NCBI GenBank assembly: GCA_027009865.1
Contig: JALVCR010000088.1
Span: 1 to 13,329 of the forward strand
Direction: 5' to 3'
DNA from: Campylobacterales bacterium
GTDB lineage: Bacteria; Campylobacterota; Campylobacteria; Campylobacterales; JAADDG01
Length of the DNA stretch: 13,329 bases
Each line of letters begins with the position of its first letter. Within the stretch, counting starts at the first letter, position 1. Positions 7,475 through 13,093 of the stretch are shown piece by piece. The notes beneath the pieces were generated by a model, which saw only the letters and a list, made by a program, of their open reading frames with translations, searched no databases and was not told where the DNA came from. The position numbers were made by a program, and so were the translations under genes.

Positions 7475-8596
7475 GTAAACAACTTCTCCGTTTATCATCA
7501 CAAGGAGAGGTTTTTTTAAAATATCAAAAGGCGAGCTCTCCCATACAACCAAATCTGCGTCTTTGCCTTCTTCCAAAGAGCCTACTTTGTCATCTATGTT
7601 TGTAAGTTTTGCCGCATTTATGGTTATTGCTTTTAAAGCCTTCATATAGCTTAATCCCTCTCTTATCGTTAAACCTGCTTGAACTGCATGGTATTCTATC
7701 GGAATTACCGGATGGTCGGTGCATAAAGCAAACTCTATGCCGTTTTCTTCAAGGATTGAAGCGGATTTTAAGGTTAGATTTTTAAGCTCATATTTTGGTT
7801 TGCTTGCCATAAGAGGCCCTAAAATTACTTTTACATTATTACTCTTTAGATATTTGGCTATTAAATGCCCTTCACTGCAATGCTCTATTGTAAAATTTAA
7901 ATTAAATTCTTTAGCTATTTTGACAGCTGTTATAATATCGTCGCTTCTGTGAGCATGTATTTTTAAAATCATATCTTTATTTAAAACATCTTTTAAAGCT
8001 TCAAGTTTAAAATCGATGTCTTTATCTTCTTTTTTTAAATAGTTTTTTGCTTTTATTAAAGTTTCTCTAAAAATAGCAGCTATTGCCATTCTTGTCATAG
8101 GGGATCTGTTTTGATTTTTGTAAATTCTTATCGGATTTTCGCCAAGAGCCGATTTCATTGCAGCTTTTTCTTTAATAACCATCTCTTCTATATTCTCGCC
8201 GTAAGTTTTTAAAGCCGTAAAAGTCCCTCCTATTACGTTTGCGCTTCCAGGACCTGTTACAACGCTTGTTACTCCGGCTTTCAAAGCGTTTTTAAAAGCC
8301 TCATCTTTTGGATTTATGGCATAAATTGCGTCAAGATTGGAAGTTATAGGATCGCTTTTTTCGTTTCCAAGATGCCCTACCTCTCCAACTCCCTCCTCAT
8401 AAAGCCCTATATGACAGTGCGGATCTACCAAACCCGGTGTTACTGTTTTACCATTTACATCTATAATTTTGTATTTTTTTTCGTCAATTAAAGGAGCTAC
8501 TTTTTCTATTTTTGTTTTGTTTATCAAAATATCCGCTTTAAACTCTTTTTCATTAATTATATCCGTAAAATTGGCGTTTTTTATCAAAATTTTCAT
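7448..8596 (-). CDS. Amidohydrolase-superfamily metalloenzyme (COG1228-like), substrate unknown
   Basis: This is a 382-residue TIM-barrel amidohydrolase flanked by the usual small beta domain (TPGLVDPHCHIG early, VGSLEEGKDADLVVWE late). Metal ligands can be seen, numbered from this start: H60 and H62 (HCH), H214/H216 (HAHRSDD), H239 (EHCSEGH) and D294 (CTDHP). A conserved stretch TGPGSANVIGG and the phrase GENPIRIYKNQ place it with an uncharacterised imidazolonepropionase/dihydroorotase-like group that I recall from Firmicutes, Thermotogae and archaea. It is not a true PyrC. It likely hydrolyses a cyclic amide or C-N bond, but the substrate is unknown and neighbours give no clue. An in-frame ATG 12 bases upstream (8608) overlaps the GAGG ribosome site; the ATG at 8596 is properly spaced (6 bases) and gives the family-like start MKILIKNA, so I chose it. 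Possible lateral acquisition. Confidence 0.85.
   Translation of the reverse strand: MKILIKNANFTDIINEKEFKADILINKTKIEKVAPLIDEKKYKIIDVNGKTVTPGLVDPHCHIGLYEEGVGEVGHLGNEKSDPITSNLDAIYAINPKDEAFKNALKAGVTSVVTGPGSANVIGGTFTALKTYGENIEEMVIKEKAAMKSALGENPIRIYKNQNRSPMTRMAIAAIFRETLIKAKNYLKKEDKDIDFKLEALKDVLNKDMILKIHAHRSDDIITAVKIAKEFNLNFTIEHCSEGHLIAKYLKSNNVKVILGPLMASKPKYELKNLTLKSASILEENGIEFALCTDHPVIPIEYHAVQAGLTIREGLSYMKALKAITINAAKLTNIDDKVGSLEEGKDADLVVWESSPFDILKKPLLVMINGEVVYSNGSFIVK
7481..7517 (+). terminator. Probable Rho-independent terminator of tgt, inside the opposing gene
   Basis: Seven bases after the tgt stop, CTTCTCC (7483-7489) pairs with GGAGAGG (7504-7510), one pair being G-U. Flanking AA and TT can extend the stem to nine pairs. 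The loop is 14 bases and seven T residues follow directly (7511-7517). This is the shape of an intrinsic terminator on the plus strand. It lies within the 3' coding part of the amidohydrolase on the minus strand, so the same bases also encode protein. The long loop and the family-typical INGE coding constraint leave some chance of coincidence. Confidence 0.5.
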
Positions 8597-8633
8597 CGCT
8601 AACCTCATTTAAATTAAAAAAAAATAAAGCGAT

Positions 8634-8639
8634 ATTATA
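8634..8639 (-). promoter_or_regulatory. Probable -10 box of the amidohydrolase gene
   Basis: The minus strand reads TATAAT here, within the 206-base divergent region between the amidohydrolase and ccoN. It implies a start about 30 bases before the chosen ATG, with the GAGG ribosome site in between. A TTGTGA at about 19 bases upstream is a poor -35. Candidate only, given the AT content. Confidence 0.4.
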
Positions 8640-8705
8640 TAACAAAAAGTAAATTTCCTCACAAAAGGGGATATTTTGGGTAAGAGTGTTTCGATTTTAA
8701 ACTTC

Positions 8706-8728
8706 TTATAAATTTATTTTTATAAATT
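8706..8728. repeat. AT-rich direct and inverted repeats upstream of the ccoN promoter
   Basis: The nonamer TTATAAATT occurs twice (8706-8714 and 8720-8728), 14 bases start to start. The same stretch contains the palindrome ATAAATTTAT (8708-8717) and an inverted repeat AATTTAT / ATAAATT around a TTTT loop (8711-8717, 8722-8728). It lies roughly 25 to 50 bases ahead of the putative -10, where an activator of the oxidase operon could bind. It may equally be simple AT-rich promoter DNA. No regulator can be named. Confidence 0.4.
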
Positions 8729-8750
8729 AAGCTTTGAGATATTAAATCTG

Positions 8751-8759
8751 TGTTAAAAT
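8751..8759 (+). promoter_or_regulatory. Probable extended -10 promoter of the cco operon
   Basis: TGTTAAAAT combines the extended -10 TG with a five-of-six TATAAT match (TAAAAT, 8754-8759). There is no good -35 at normal spacing; TTGAGA at 8734-8739 is only 14 bases away. The predicted transcript starts near 8766, giving a leader of about 37 bases ending in the strong AGGAGG site of ccoN. I saw no FNR-type TTGAT-N4-ATCAA box nearby. Confidence 0.5.
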
Positions 8760-8790
8760 AAATTGTTTTGGAGTGACAAATTTTTATCGA

Positions 8791-8796
8791 AGGAGG
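8791..8796 (+). promoter_or_regulatory. Strong ribosome binding site that fixes the ccoN start
   Basis: A perfect AGGAGG stands 6 bases before the ATG at 8803. It would fall inside the coding sequence if the in-frame GTG at 8773 were used, so it settles the start of ccoN. It also suggests high translation of the catalytic subunit. Confidence 0.85.
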
Positions 8797-8802
8797 AATT
8801 GC

Positions 8803-10266
8803 ATGCAAAGTCCTGCAATCGAGTATGATTATACCGTAGCCAAATGGTTTAGCTATTTAGCTATTCTATTTGGAATTCTCGGTATGGGTGTCGGTGTGCT
8901 TATAGCATTTCAGTTAGCTTTCCCTGATCTAAATTATATTTTCGGTCAGTATAGTCTTTTTAGCAGATTAAGACCTATTCATACCAATACGGTAGCTTTT
9001 GGTTTTACTCTTAGTGGAATATTTGCTACATGGTATTATGTAGGGCAAAGAGTTTTAAAAGTTTCCATGAAAGAGTCAAAATTTTTAATGACTGTTGGGA
9101 AACTTCACTTTTGGCTCTATTTCATAGGAGCTTTGCTTGCTGTAGCATCTTTGCTTGTTAGATATACCACTTCAAAAGAGTATGCTCAATTTGAGTGGCC
9201 TTTTGATATAGTGGTAGTTATAGTATGGGTTCTTTGGGGAATTTCCATATTTGGACTTATTGGAATTAGAAGAGAGAAATCCCTTTATATTTCATTATGG
9301 TATTATATAGCTACATTTCTTGGTGTTGCAATGCTATATCTTTTTAATAATATGGAAGTTCCAACTTATCTTATTACGGGAATGGGAGATCCTCTACATT
9401 CAGTTAGTATGTATTCTGGAAGCAATGACGCTTTGGTTCAATGGTGGTATGGACATAATGCGGTTGCATTTGTTTTCACCGTTCCTATTATTGCAATGAT
9501 CTATTACTATCTTCCAAAAGAGTCTGGTCAGCCTGTTTATTCATATAAACTTTCACTTTTATCTTTCTGGGGACTTATGTTTGTATATCTTTGGGCAGGC
9601 GGTCACCATTTAATCTATTCCACTGTTCCTGACTGGATGCAAACAATGGGTTCAATTTTTAGTATAATTCTTATCTTGCCTTCTTGGGGTAGCGCGCTTA
9701 ATATGCTTCTTACAATGAAAGGTGAGTGGGGACAATTAAAAGAGAATCCTCTAATTAAATTTATGGTTCTTGCTTCAACATTCTATATGCTTTCAACTCT
9801 TGAAGGTCCAATTCAATCAATCAAATCAGTAAATGCTCTTGCTCACTTTACAGATTGGATTCCAGGACACGTTCATGACGGAACGCTTGGATGGGTTGGA
9901 TTTATGATTATTGCTGCTCTTATGCATATGGCTCCAAGATTTTATAAAAGAGAAATCTATAGCAAAAAACTTCTTGAAGCTCAATTTTGGTTGCAAACAA
10001 CAGGAATTGTTTTATACTTTTCAAGTATGTGGATTGCCGGTATTACTCAAGGTATGATGTGGAGAGCGGTAGATCAATACGGTAACTTGGCATACTCTTT
10101 CATAGATACGGTAACTGTGTTGCATCCATACTATACTCTAAGAGCAATAGGCGGACTTTTCTATCTTGTAGGTCTATTTATGTGGGCATATAATTTCTTT
10201 AAAACAATGACCGCATCAAGAGCAATTGAGAGAGAGCCTCAATTTGCTTCACCAATGGCGGCTTAA
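8803..10266 (+). CDS. ccoN: cbb3-type cytochrome c oxidase subunit I (catalytic)
   Basis: CcoN is the heme-copper catalytic subunit, an inner-membrane protein of about 12 helices that reduces oxygen at a heme b3-CuB centre and pumps protons. This 487-residue version is full length. Ligands are visible in order: H60 (RPIHTNTVAFGF) for low-spin heme b; H218 (WWYGHNAVAF), H268 and H269 (WAGGHHLIYS) for CuB; H356 for heme b3 and H358 for heme b (DWIPGHVHDGTLGW). Y262, six residues before H268, sits where the cross-linked tyrosine is found in the Pseudomonas stutzeri enzyme. It opens the cco operon, and ccoO follows after 10 bases with AAGGAG overlapping the ccoN stop. Its high-affinity family is typical of microaerophiles. 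No abnormality seen. Confidence 0.98.
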   Translation: MQSPAIEYDYTVAKWFSYLAILFGILGMGVGVLIAFQLAFPDLNYIFGQYSLFSRLRPIHTNTVAFGFTLSGIFATWYYVGQRVLKVSMKESKFLMTVGKLHFWLYFIGALLAVASLLVRYTTSKEYAQFEWPFDIVVVIVWVLWGISIFGLIGIRREKSLYISLWYYIATFLGVAMLYLFNNMEVPTYLITGMGDPLHSVSMYSGSNDALVQWWYGHNAVAFVFTVPIIAMIYYYLPKESGQPVYSYKLSLLSFWGLMFVYLWAGGHHLIYSTVPDWMQTMGSIFSIILILPSWGSALNMLLTMKGEWGQLKENPLIKFMVLASTFYMLSTLEGPIQSIKSVNALAHFTDWIPGHVHDGTLGWVGFMIIAALMHMAPRFYKREIYSKKLLEAQFWLQTTGIVLYFSSMWIAGITQGMMWRAVDQYGNLAYSFIDTVTVLHPYYTLRAIGGLFYLVGLFMWAYNFFKTMTASRAIEREPQFASPMAA

Positions 10267-10276
10267 GGAGCGATAA

Positions 10277-10960
10277 ATGTTTGGATGGTTAGAAAGAAAT
10301 CCTTTCTTCTTTGCGGTGGGTGTGTTTATAGTTATAGCTTTTGCGGGATTGATAGAGATAGTTCCTGATTTCGCGCAGGCTTCAAGACCGGTAGCGGGTA
10401 CAAAACCCTACTCGCTACTTAGACTTGCGGGAAGACAAGTTTATATAAAAGATAGCTGTAATGCTTGTCATTCTCAGTTGATTAGACCTTTTAAATCAGA
10501 AACTGATAGATATGGAAATTACAGCCTAAGCGGTGAATACGCTTATGATAGACCTTTCCTTTGGGGTTCTAAGAGAACCGGTCCAGATCTTCACAGAGTT
10601 GGAAATTACAGAACTTCAGATTGGCATGCAAACCATATGTGGGATCCAACAAGCGTAGTTCCCGGATCAATTATGCCAGCATATAAACATATGTTTACAA
10701 ATGTTGCAGATCTTGAGACTGCTTATGCAGAAGCTTTAACTGTTAAAAAAGTATTTAATGTTCCTTATGACAAAGATATAGACGGAGACGGTAAAGTAGA
10801 TGTTCCTCTTGGCTCTTTCGAACAAGCTAAAAAACAGGCTTTGGCTGAGGCTTTGAAAATAGCTAAAGAGACAAAAAGAGAGGATCTTGTAAAGATGGTT
10901 GAAAGCGGTAAGATTCCAGAAATTGTTGCTTTAATAGCATATCTTAATGGACTTAAATAG
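10277..10960 (+). CDS. ccoO: cbb3-type cytochrome c oxidase subunit II (mono-heme cytochrome c)
   Basis: CcoO (227 residues) is anchored by one N-terminal helix (about 9-29) with its cytochrome domain in the periplasm, where it carries electrons to CcoN. The heme c motif is CNACH (61-65), preceded by the conserved LAGRQVYIKDS and followed by SQLIRPFKSE. The region WGSKRTGPDLHRVG is characteristic, and the distal ligand is probably M133 in SIMPAYKH. An acidic loop DKDIDGDGKVD (about 165-175) resembles a calcium-binding DxDxDG loop and sits where the family usually has variable sequence. The C-terminal PEIVALIAYLNGLK is typical. The gene ends with tandem TAG TAG stops and is followed directly by ccoQ. 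Confidence 0.97.
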   Translation: MFGWLERNPFFFAVGVFIVIAFAGLIEIVPDFAQASRPVAGTKPYSLLRLAGRQVYIKDSCNACHSQLIRPFKSETDRYGNYSLSGEYAYDRPFLWGSKRTGPDLHRVGNYRTSDWHANHMWDPTSVVPGSIMPAYKHMFTNVADLETAYAEALTVKKVFNVPYDKDIDGDGKVDVPLGSFEQAKKQALAEALKIAKETKREDLVKMVESGKIPEIVALIAYLNGLK

Positions 10961-10963
10961 TAG

Positions 10964-11191
10964 ATGGAAGATATAAGATTTATTCAAGGTGTCGCTTATA
11001 TTATATTTACTATTTTTTTAACGCTCATTCTATACGGTTATATAATTCATCTGTATAGGAGTGAAAAAAAGGGAGAGAGGGATTATGAAAAGTATGCGAA
11101 GATGGCTCTTGACGATGAGCTTGATTCGCCTCCCGTTGATAAGAGGGATGAGAAAGAAAGAGAAAAGAAGCTAAAAAGGAGCAGTGAATGA
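10964..11191 (+). CDS. ccoQ: cbb3 oxidase small subunit CcoQ
   Basis: This 75-residue protein has one membrane helix (about 9-31, rich in I, F, L, Y) and a strongly charged cytosolic tail of about 40 residues with many K, E, D and R. Sequence conservation in CcoQ is low, so the assignment rests on its place between ccoO and ccoP, its size and its topology. CcoQ proteins are thought to stabilise the oxidase or its CcoP association. The ATG begins 3 bases after the ccoO stop with no clear ribosome site, so translation probably depends on coupling with ccoO. Its TGA overlaps the ccoP ATG (ATGA, 11188-11191). Confidence 0.88.
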   Translation: MEDIRFIQGVAYIIFTIFLTLILYGYIIHLYRSEKKGERDYEKYAKMALDDELDSPPVDKRDEKEREKKLKRSSE

Positions 11192-12042
11192 ATTGGTTAA
11201 GTGATAATGTCAATCAGTTAGCCTTGCTTGGTGCTGCCGCTATTTTGGTGTTGACGATCGGTGTTTCCGCCAAATATTTTAAGCAAATCAAGGAAGGTAA
11301 AAGCGAAGGTGTTTTAAAAGATGAAAACTGGGATGGAATAGGGGAATATAAAAACAACTCTCCGATAGGTTGGTCTTTAGCATTTATCGGAACTATTATT
11401 TGGGGAGTTTGGTATTGGTTTGTTGGATATCCTCTAAATGCTTTTTCCCAAATCGGCCAATATAATGAAGAGGTTGCGGCTCATACTAAGATGTTTGAGA
11501 AAAAATGGGCAAATCCTACAAAAGAAGATCTTCTTGGAATGGGAGAAGGAGTTTATCTTGTTCAATGCTCTCCTTGTCATGGAATTGATGCTACCGGAAT
11601 TGAGGGAAAAGCTCAGGATTTGACAAAAAGACTTCTTAAAGAGAGTGTTTTAGCAGTAATTGAGAAGGGTTCAGCGGCTCTTGGGGATAAAAAAATGGAT
11701 GGAGTTGGAAAATTTGGTTATCAAATGGGAGAGATGCCTCCAGGACTTGTTAGCGGCGATGATGCAAAAGCTGTGGCTGAGTATGTGGCAAACGGCTTTA
11801 AAGGAAATCAAAAAGGGGCAGAAGTTTTCGCTAATGCTTGTGCAAGCTGTCATGGACCTGACGGTAAGGGAATGAACGGAATGGCTCCTAATCTAAAAGA
11901 GTATGATGATACAATTATAAAACATGTTCTTGAACATGGTAAACAAGGTGTTATTGGAACTATGCCAAGTTTCAAAGGAAGACTTACTGCGGTTCAAGAG
12001 AAAGCCGTAGCTACATATATTCGCTCTTTGAGTGAAAAGTAA
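11188..12042 (+). CDS. ccoP: cbb3-type cytochrome c oxidase subunit III (di-heme cytochrome c)
   Basis: CcoP (284 residues) receives electrons from soluble cytochrome c and passes them to CcoO. Two membrane helices (about 10-29 and 61-80) flank the FixP N-terminal motif ENWDGIGEYKNNSPIGW. Two periplasmic cytochrome c domains follow, with CSPCH at 127-131 and CASCH at 218-222. Likely distal ligands are M183 (GEMPPG) and M259 (TMPSF). The start overlaps the ccoQ stop by four bases and has AAGGAG 6 to 7 bases upstream. Length and layout match other Campylobacterota CcoP proteins as I recall them. No residue expected for heme binding is missing. Confidence 0.97.
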   Translation: MNWLSDNVNQLALLGAAAILVLTIGVSAKYFKQIKEGKSEGVLKDENWDGIGEYKNNSPIGWSLAFIGTIIWGVWYWFVGYPLNAFSQIGQYNEEVAAHTKMFEKKWANPTKEDLLGMGEGVYLVQCSPCHGIDATGIEGKAQDLTKRLLKESVLAVIEKGSAALGDKKMDGVGKFGYQMGEMPPGLVSGDDAKAVAEYVANGFKGNQKGAEVFANACASCHGPDGKGMNGMAPNLKEYDDTIIKHVLEHGKQGVIGTMPSFKGRLTAVQEKAVATYIRSLSEK

Positions 12043-12052
12043 GGAGTAGAGG

Positions 12053-12316
12053 ATGAATCAAAATAGAGGAGTTTGGAGTTTACACGGACTTACCGGCTAT
12101 TTTATAGCAGTAGCTCTGCTTTTAGGAATTTTGGTATATTTAACTGTGAATGCTATAGCCGTTCAGCAAGCTACCGCACAGCAATATTATGAAATAAAAG
12201 ATCCTTTAACTATTAAAAGAATAGGTCCCGATTTAGAGAATGAAAAACATGTAGTGGTTCATGGAAAACCGGTAGCAGGAGATGTTAAACACAAATATCA
12301 GTTTGTAAATAAATAA
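12053..12316 (+). CDS. DUF4006-like small membrane protein of the cco operon
   Basis: This 87-residue protein has one helix (about 13-35, GLTGYFIAVALLLGILVYLTV) preceded by a short polar N-terminus (MNQNRGVWSLH) and followed by a polar tail of about 50 residues, probably periplasmic. The N-terminal pattern resembles the DUF4006 family that I recall directly downstream of ccoNOQP in Campylobacter and relatives. AAGGAG at the ccoP stop provides the ribosome site, with the ATG 10 bases after that stop. Its function is unknown. Conserved position suggests a role in assembly or stability of the cbb3 oxidase, but no cofactor-binding cysteine or histidine motif is visible. Confidence 0.75.
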   Translation: MNQNRGVWSLHGLTGYFIAVALLLGILVYLTVNAIAVQQATAQQYYEIKDPLTIKRIGPDLENEKHVVVHGKPVAGDVKHKYQFVNK

Positions 12317-12319
12317 AAA

Positions 12320-12343
12320 AGCATTAGCATTTTTGCGAGTGCT
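12320..12343 (+). other. Intercistronic hairpin in the cco operon
   Basis: AGCATTAGCA (12320-12329) pairs with TGCGAGTGCT (12334-12343) around a TTTT loop, with one U-G pair and one A/G mismatch in ten positions. It lies just after the DUF4006-like stop and before the AGGAGG of the microprotein. No T run follows, so it is not an ordinary terminator. It may mark mRNA processing or protect the upstream ccoNOQP message from 3' decay. Confidence 0.45.
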
Positions 12344-12361
12344 ACTTCTTAGGAGGATAAA

Positions 12362-12463
12362 ATGGTTGATAAATTGGAAGCAATAATTGGGTGGATGCTT
12401 TTGGGAACCGCTATTATCACATTATGGGCGGTTATGACTGCAAATCACGCGTATGTAGGGTAA
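12362..12463 (+). CDS. 33-residue single-helix membrane microprotein, candidate CcoM-like oxidase subunit
   Basis: A 33-codon ORF starts at an ATG placed 5 bases after a perfect AGGAGG (12351-12356) and ends in TAA. The product begins MVDKLEAIIGWMLLGTAIIT and ends in ANHAYVG. It has a short charged start, one hydrophobic helix at about residues 8-26 and a tiny polar tail with one histidine. The strong ribosome site, operon position and helical length argue that it is real. The Pseudomonas stutzeri cbb3 oxidase contains a comparable 30- to 40-residue single-helix subunit, CcoM, so a supernumerary subunit role is plausible. I claim no sequence homology to CcoM. It could instead be an assembly peptide. 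Confidence 0.7.
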   Translation: MVDKLEAIIGWMLLGTAIITLWAVMTANHAYVG

Positions 12464-12466
12464 AAC

Positions 12467-13075
12467 TTGAGTTTTAAATCTATAAAAAGGGGCTTTTTAG
12501 CCTCTTTTATTTTTGTGTTTTCTCTTTATGCCTCTTTAAATTTTGTAATTTTAAACGAAGATATTCTGCCTCAAAAGACGGTAGATAAGATAAATGAGAT
12601 TGGAAACGAATTAAAAGAGAAAACCGGCGTTAATCTATATCTTGCCGGAGTTAAAAAAAGCAATAACGCAAAAATAAAAGAGTATGAGGCGAATCTTGTA
12701 AAATCTCTCCAAAAACCTTATATCTTGCTTACAATTTTGCTTGACAGTAAAAAAGTAGATATCGTATCTACTAAAGATATGGAAAAAAGATTTAATAAAG
12801 AGCAGGTTTTAAGCCCTTGGCCTTGGAGCGGAACGATAATTCCCCTTTTAACAAGCCATAGCAAAAATCAAAAAGCTGCAATAGAGGCGGCTTTATTAAA
12901 CGGGTATGCTGATATAGCCGATCAGGTTGCTTCATCTTACAAAGTTAAACTGAAATCTTCTATAGGAAATGCCAATAAAGATACCTATCTTATAGTAAAG
13001 CTTATATTTTATGGAACTTTTTTATTGATTCTTTTAAATTTTCTCTATCACAAGTTTATTAAAACTAAAAAATAA
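12467..13075 (+). CDS. TPM-like periplasmic protein with two membrane anchors
   Basis: The 202-residue product starts with a hydrophobic signal or anchor helix (about 9-29) and ends with a second helix (about 174-194) and a lysine-rich tail, so the middle is probably periplasmic. That middle (INEIGNELKEKTGVNLYLAG, then a strand ILLTILLDSKKVDIVST, then a helical region ending near residue 158) has the order of the TPM fold (Psb32/DUF477 type). The resemblance is to topology rather than to a strong motif. It starts at a TTG 3 bases after the microprotein stop, with AGGG 6 bases upstream inside that gene; no ATG occurs until residue 105. A similar gene follows ccoP in Campylobacter, as I recall. 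TPM proteins in other systems aid membrane-complex upkeep, so a cbb3 assembly or quality role is inferred. Confidence 0.65.
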   Translation: MSFKSIKRGFLASFIFVFSLYASLNFVILNEDILPQKTVDKINEIGNELKEKTGVNLYLAGVKKSNNAKIKEYEANLVKSLQKPYILLTILLDSKKVDIVSTKDMEKRFNKEQVLSPWPWSGTIIPLLTSHSKNQKAAIEAALLNGYADIADQVASSYKVKLKSSIGNANKDTYLIVKLIFYGTFLLILLNFLYHKFIKTKK

Positions 13076-13093
13076 TCTCTCTAAAGGTCTGCT

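Noticed and set aside
6928..7952. Open frames at 6928-7230 (minus) and 7719-7952 (plus)
   Set aside because: They are shadows of tgt and of the amidohydrolase, with no ribosome site or family resemblance.
7448..8608. Calling the amidohydrolase a dihydroorotase (PyrC), and starting it at 8608
   Set aside because: The TGPGSANVIGG and HAHRSDD segments fit the COG1228-like group, not PyrC. The 8608 ATG overlaps the GAGG ribosome site that serves the ATG at 8596.
8655..8682. CAAAA / TTTTG inverted repeat around GGGGATA as an operator
   Set aside because: Only five AT-rich pairs with a seven-base loop; expected by chance in this DNA.
8773..8802. GTG at 8773 as the start of ccoN
   Set aside because: It would place the perfect AGGAGG inside the gene and add ten residues. 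From the ATG at 8803 the heme ligand falls at H60, as in known CcoN.
11025..11875. Open frames at 11025-11213 (minus), 11438-11623, 11660-11875 (plus) and 11671-11853 (minus)
   Set aside because: They lie in other frames of ccoQ and ccoP, whose helices and heme motifs are intact.
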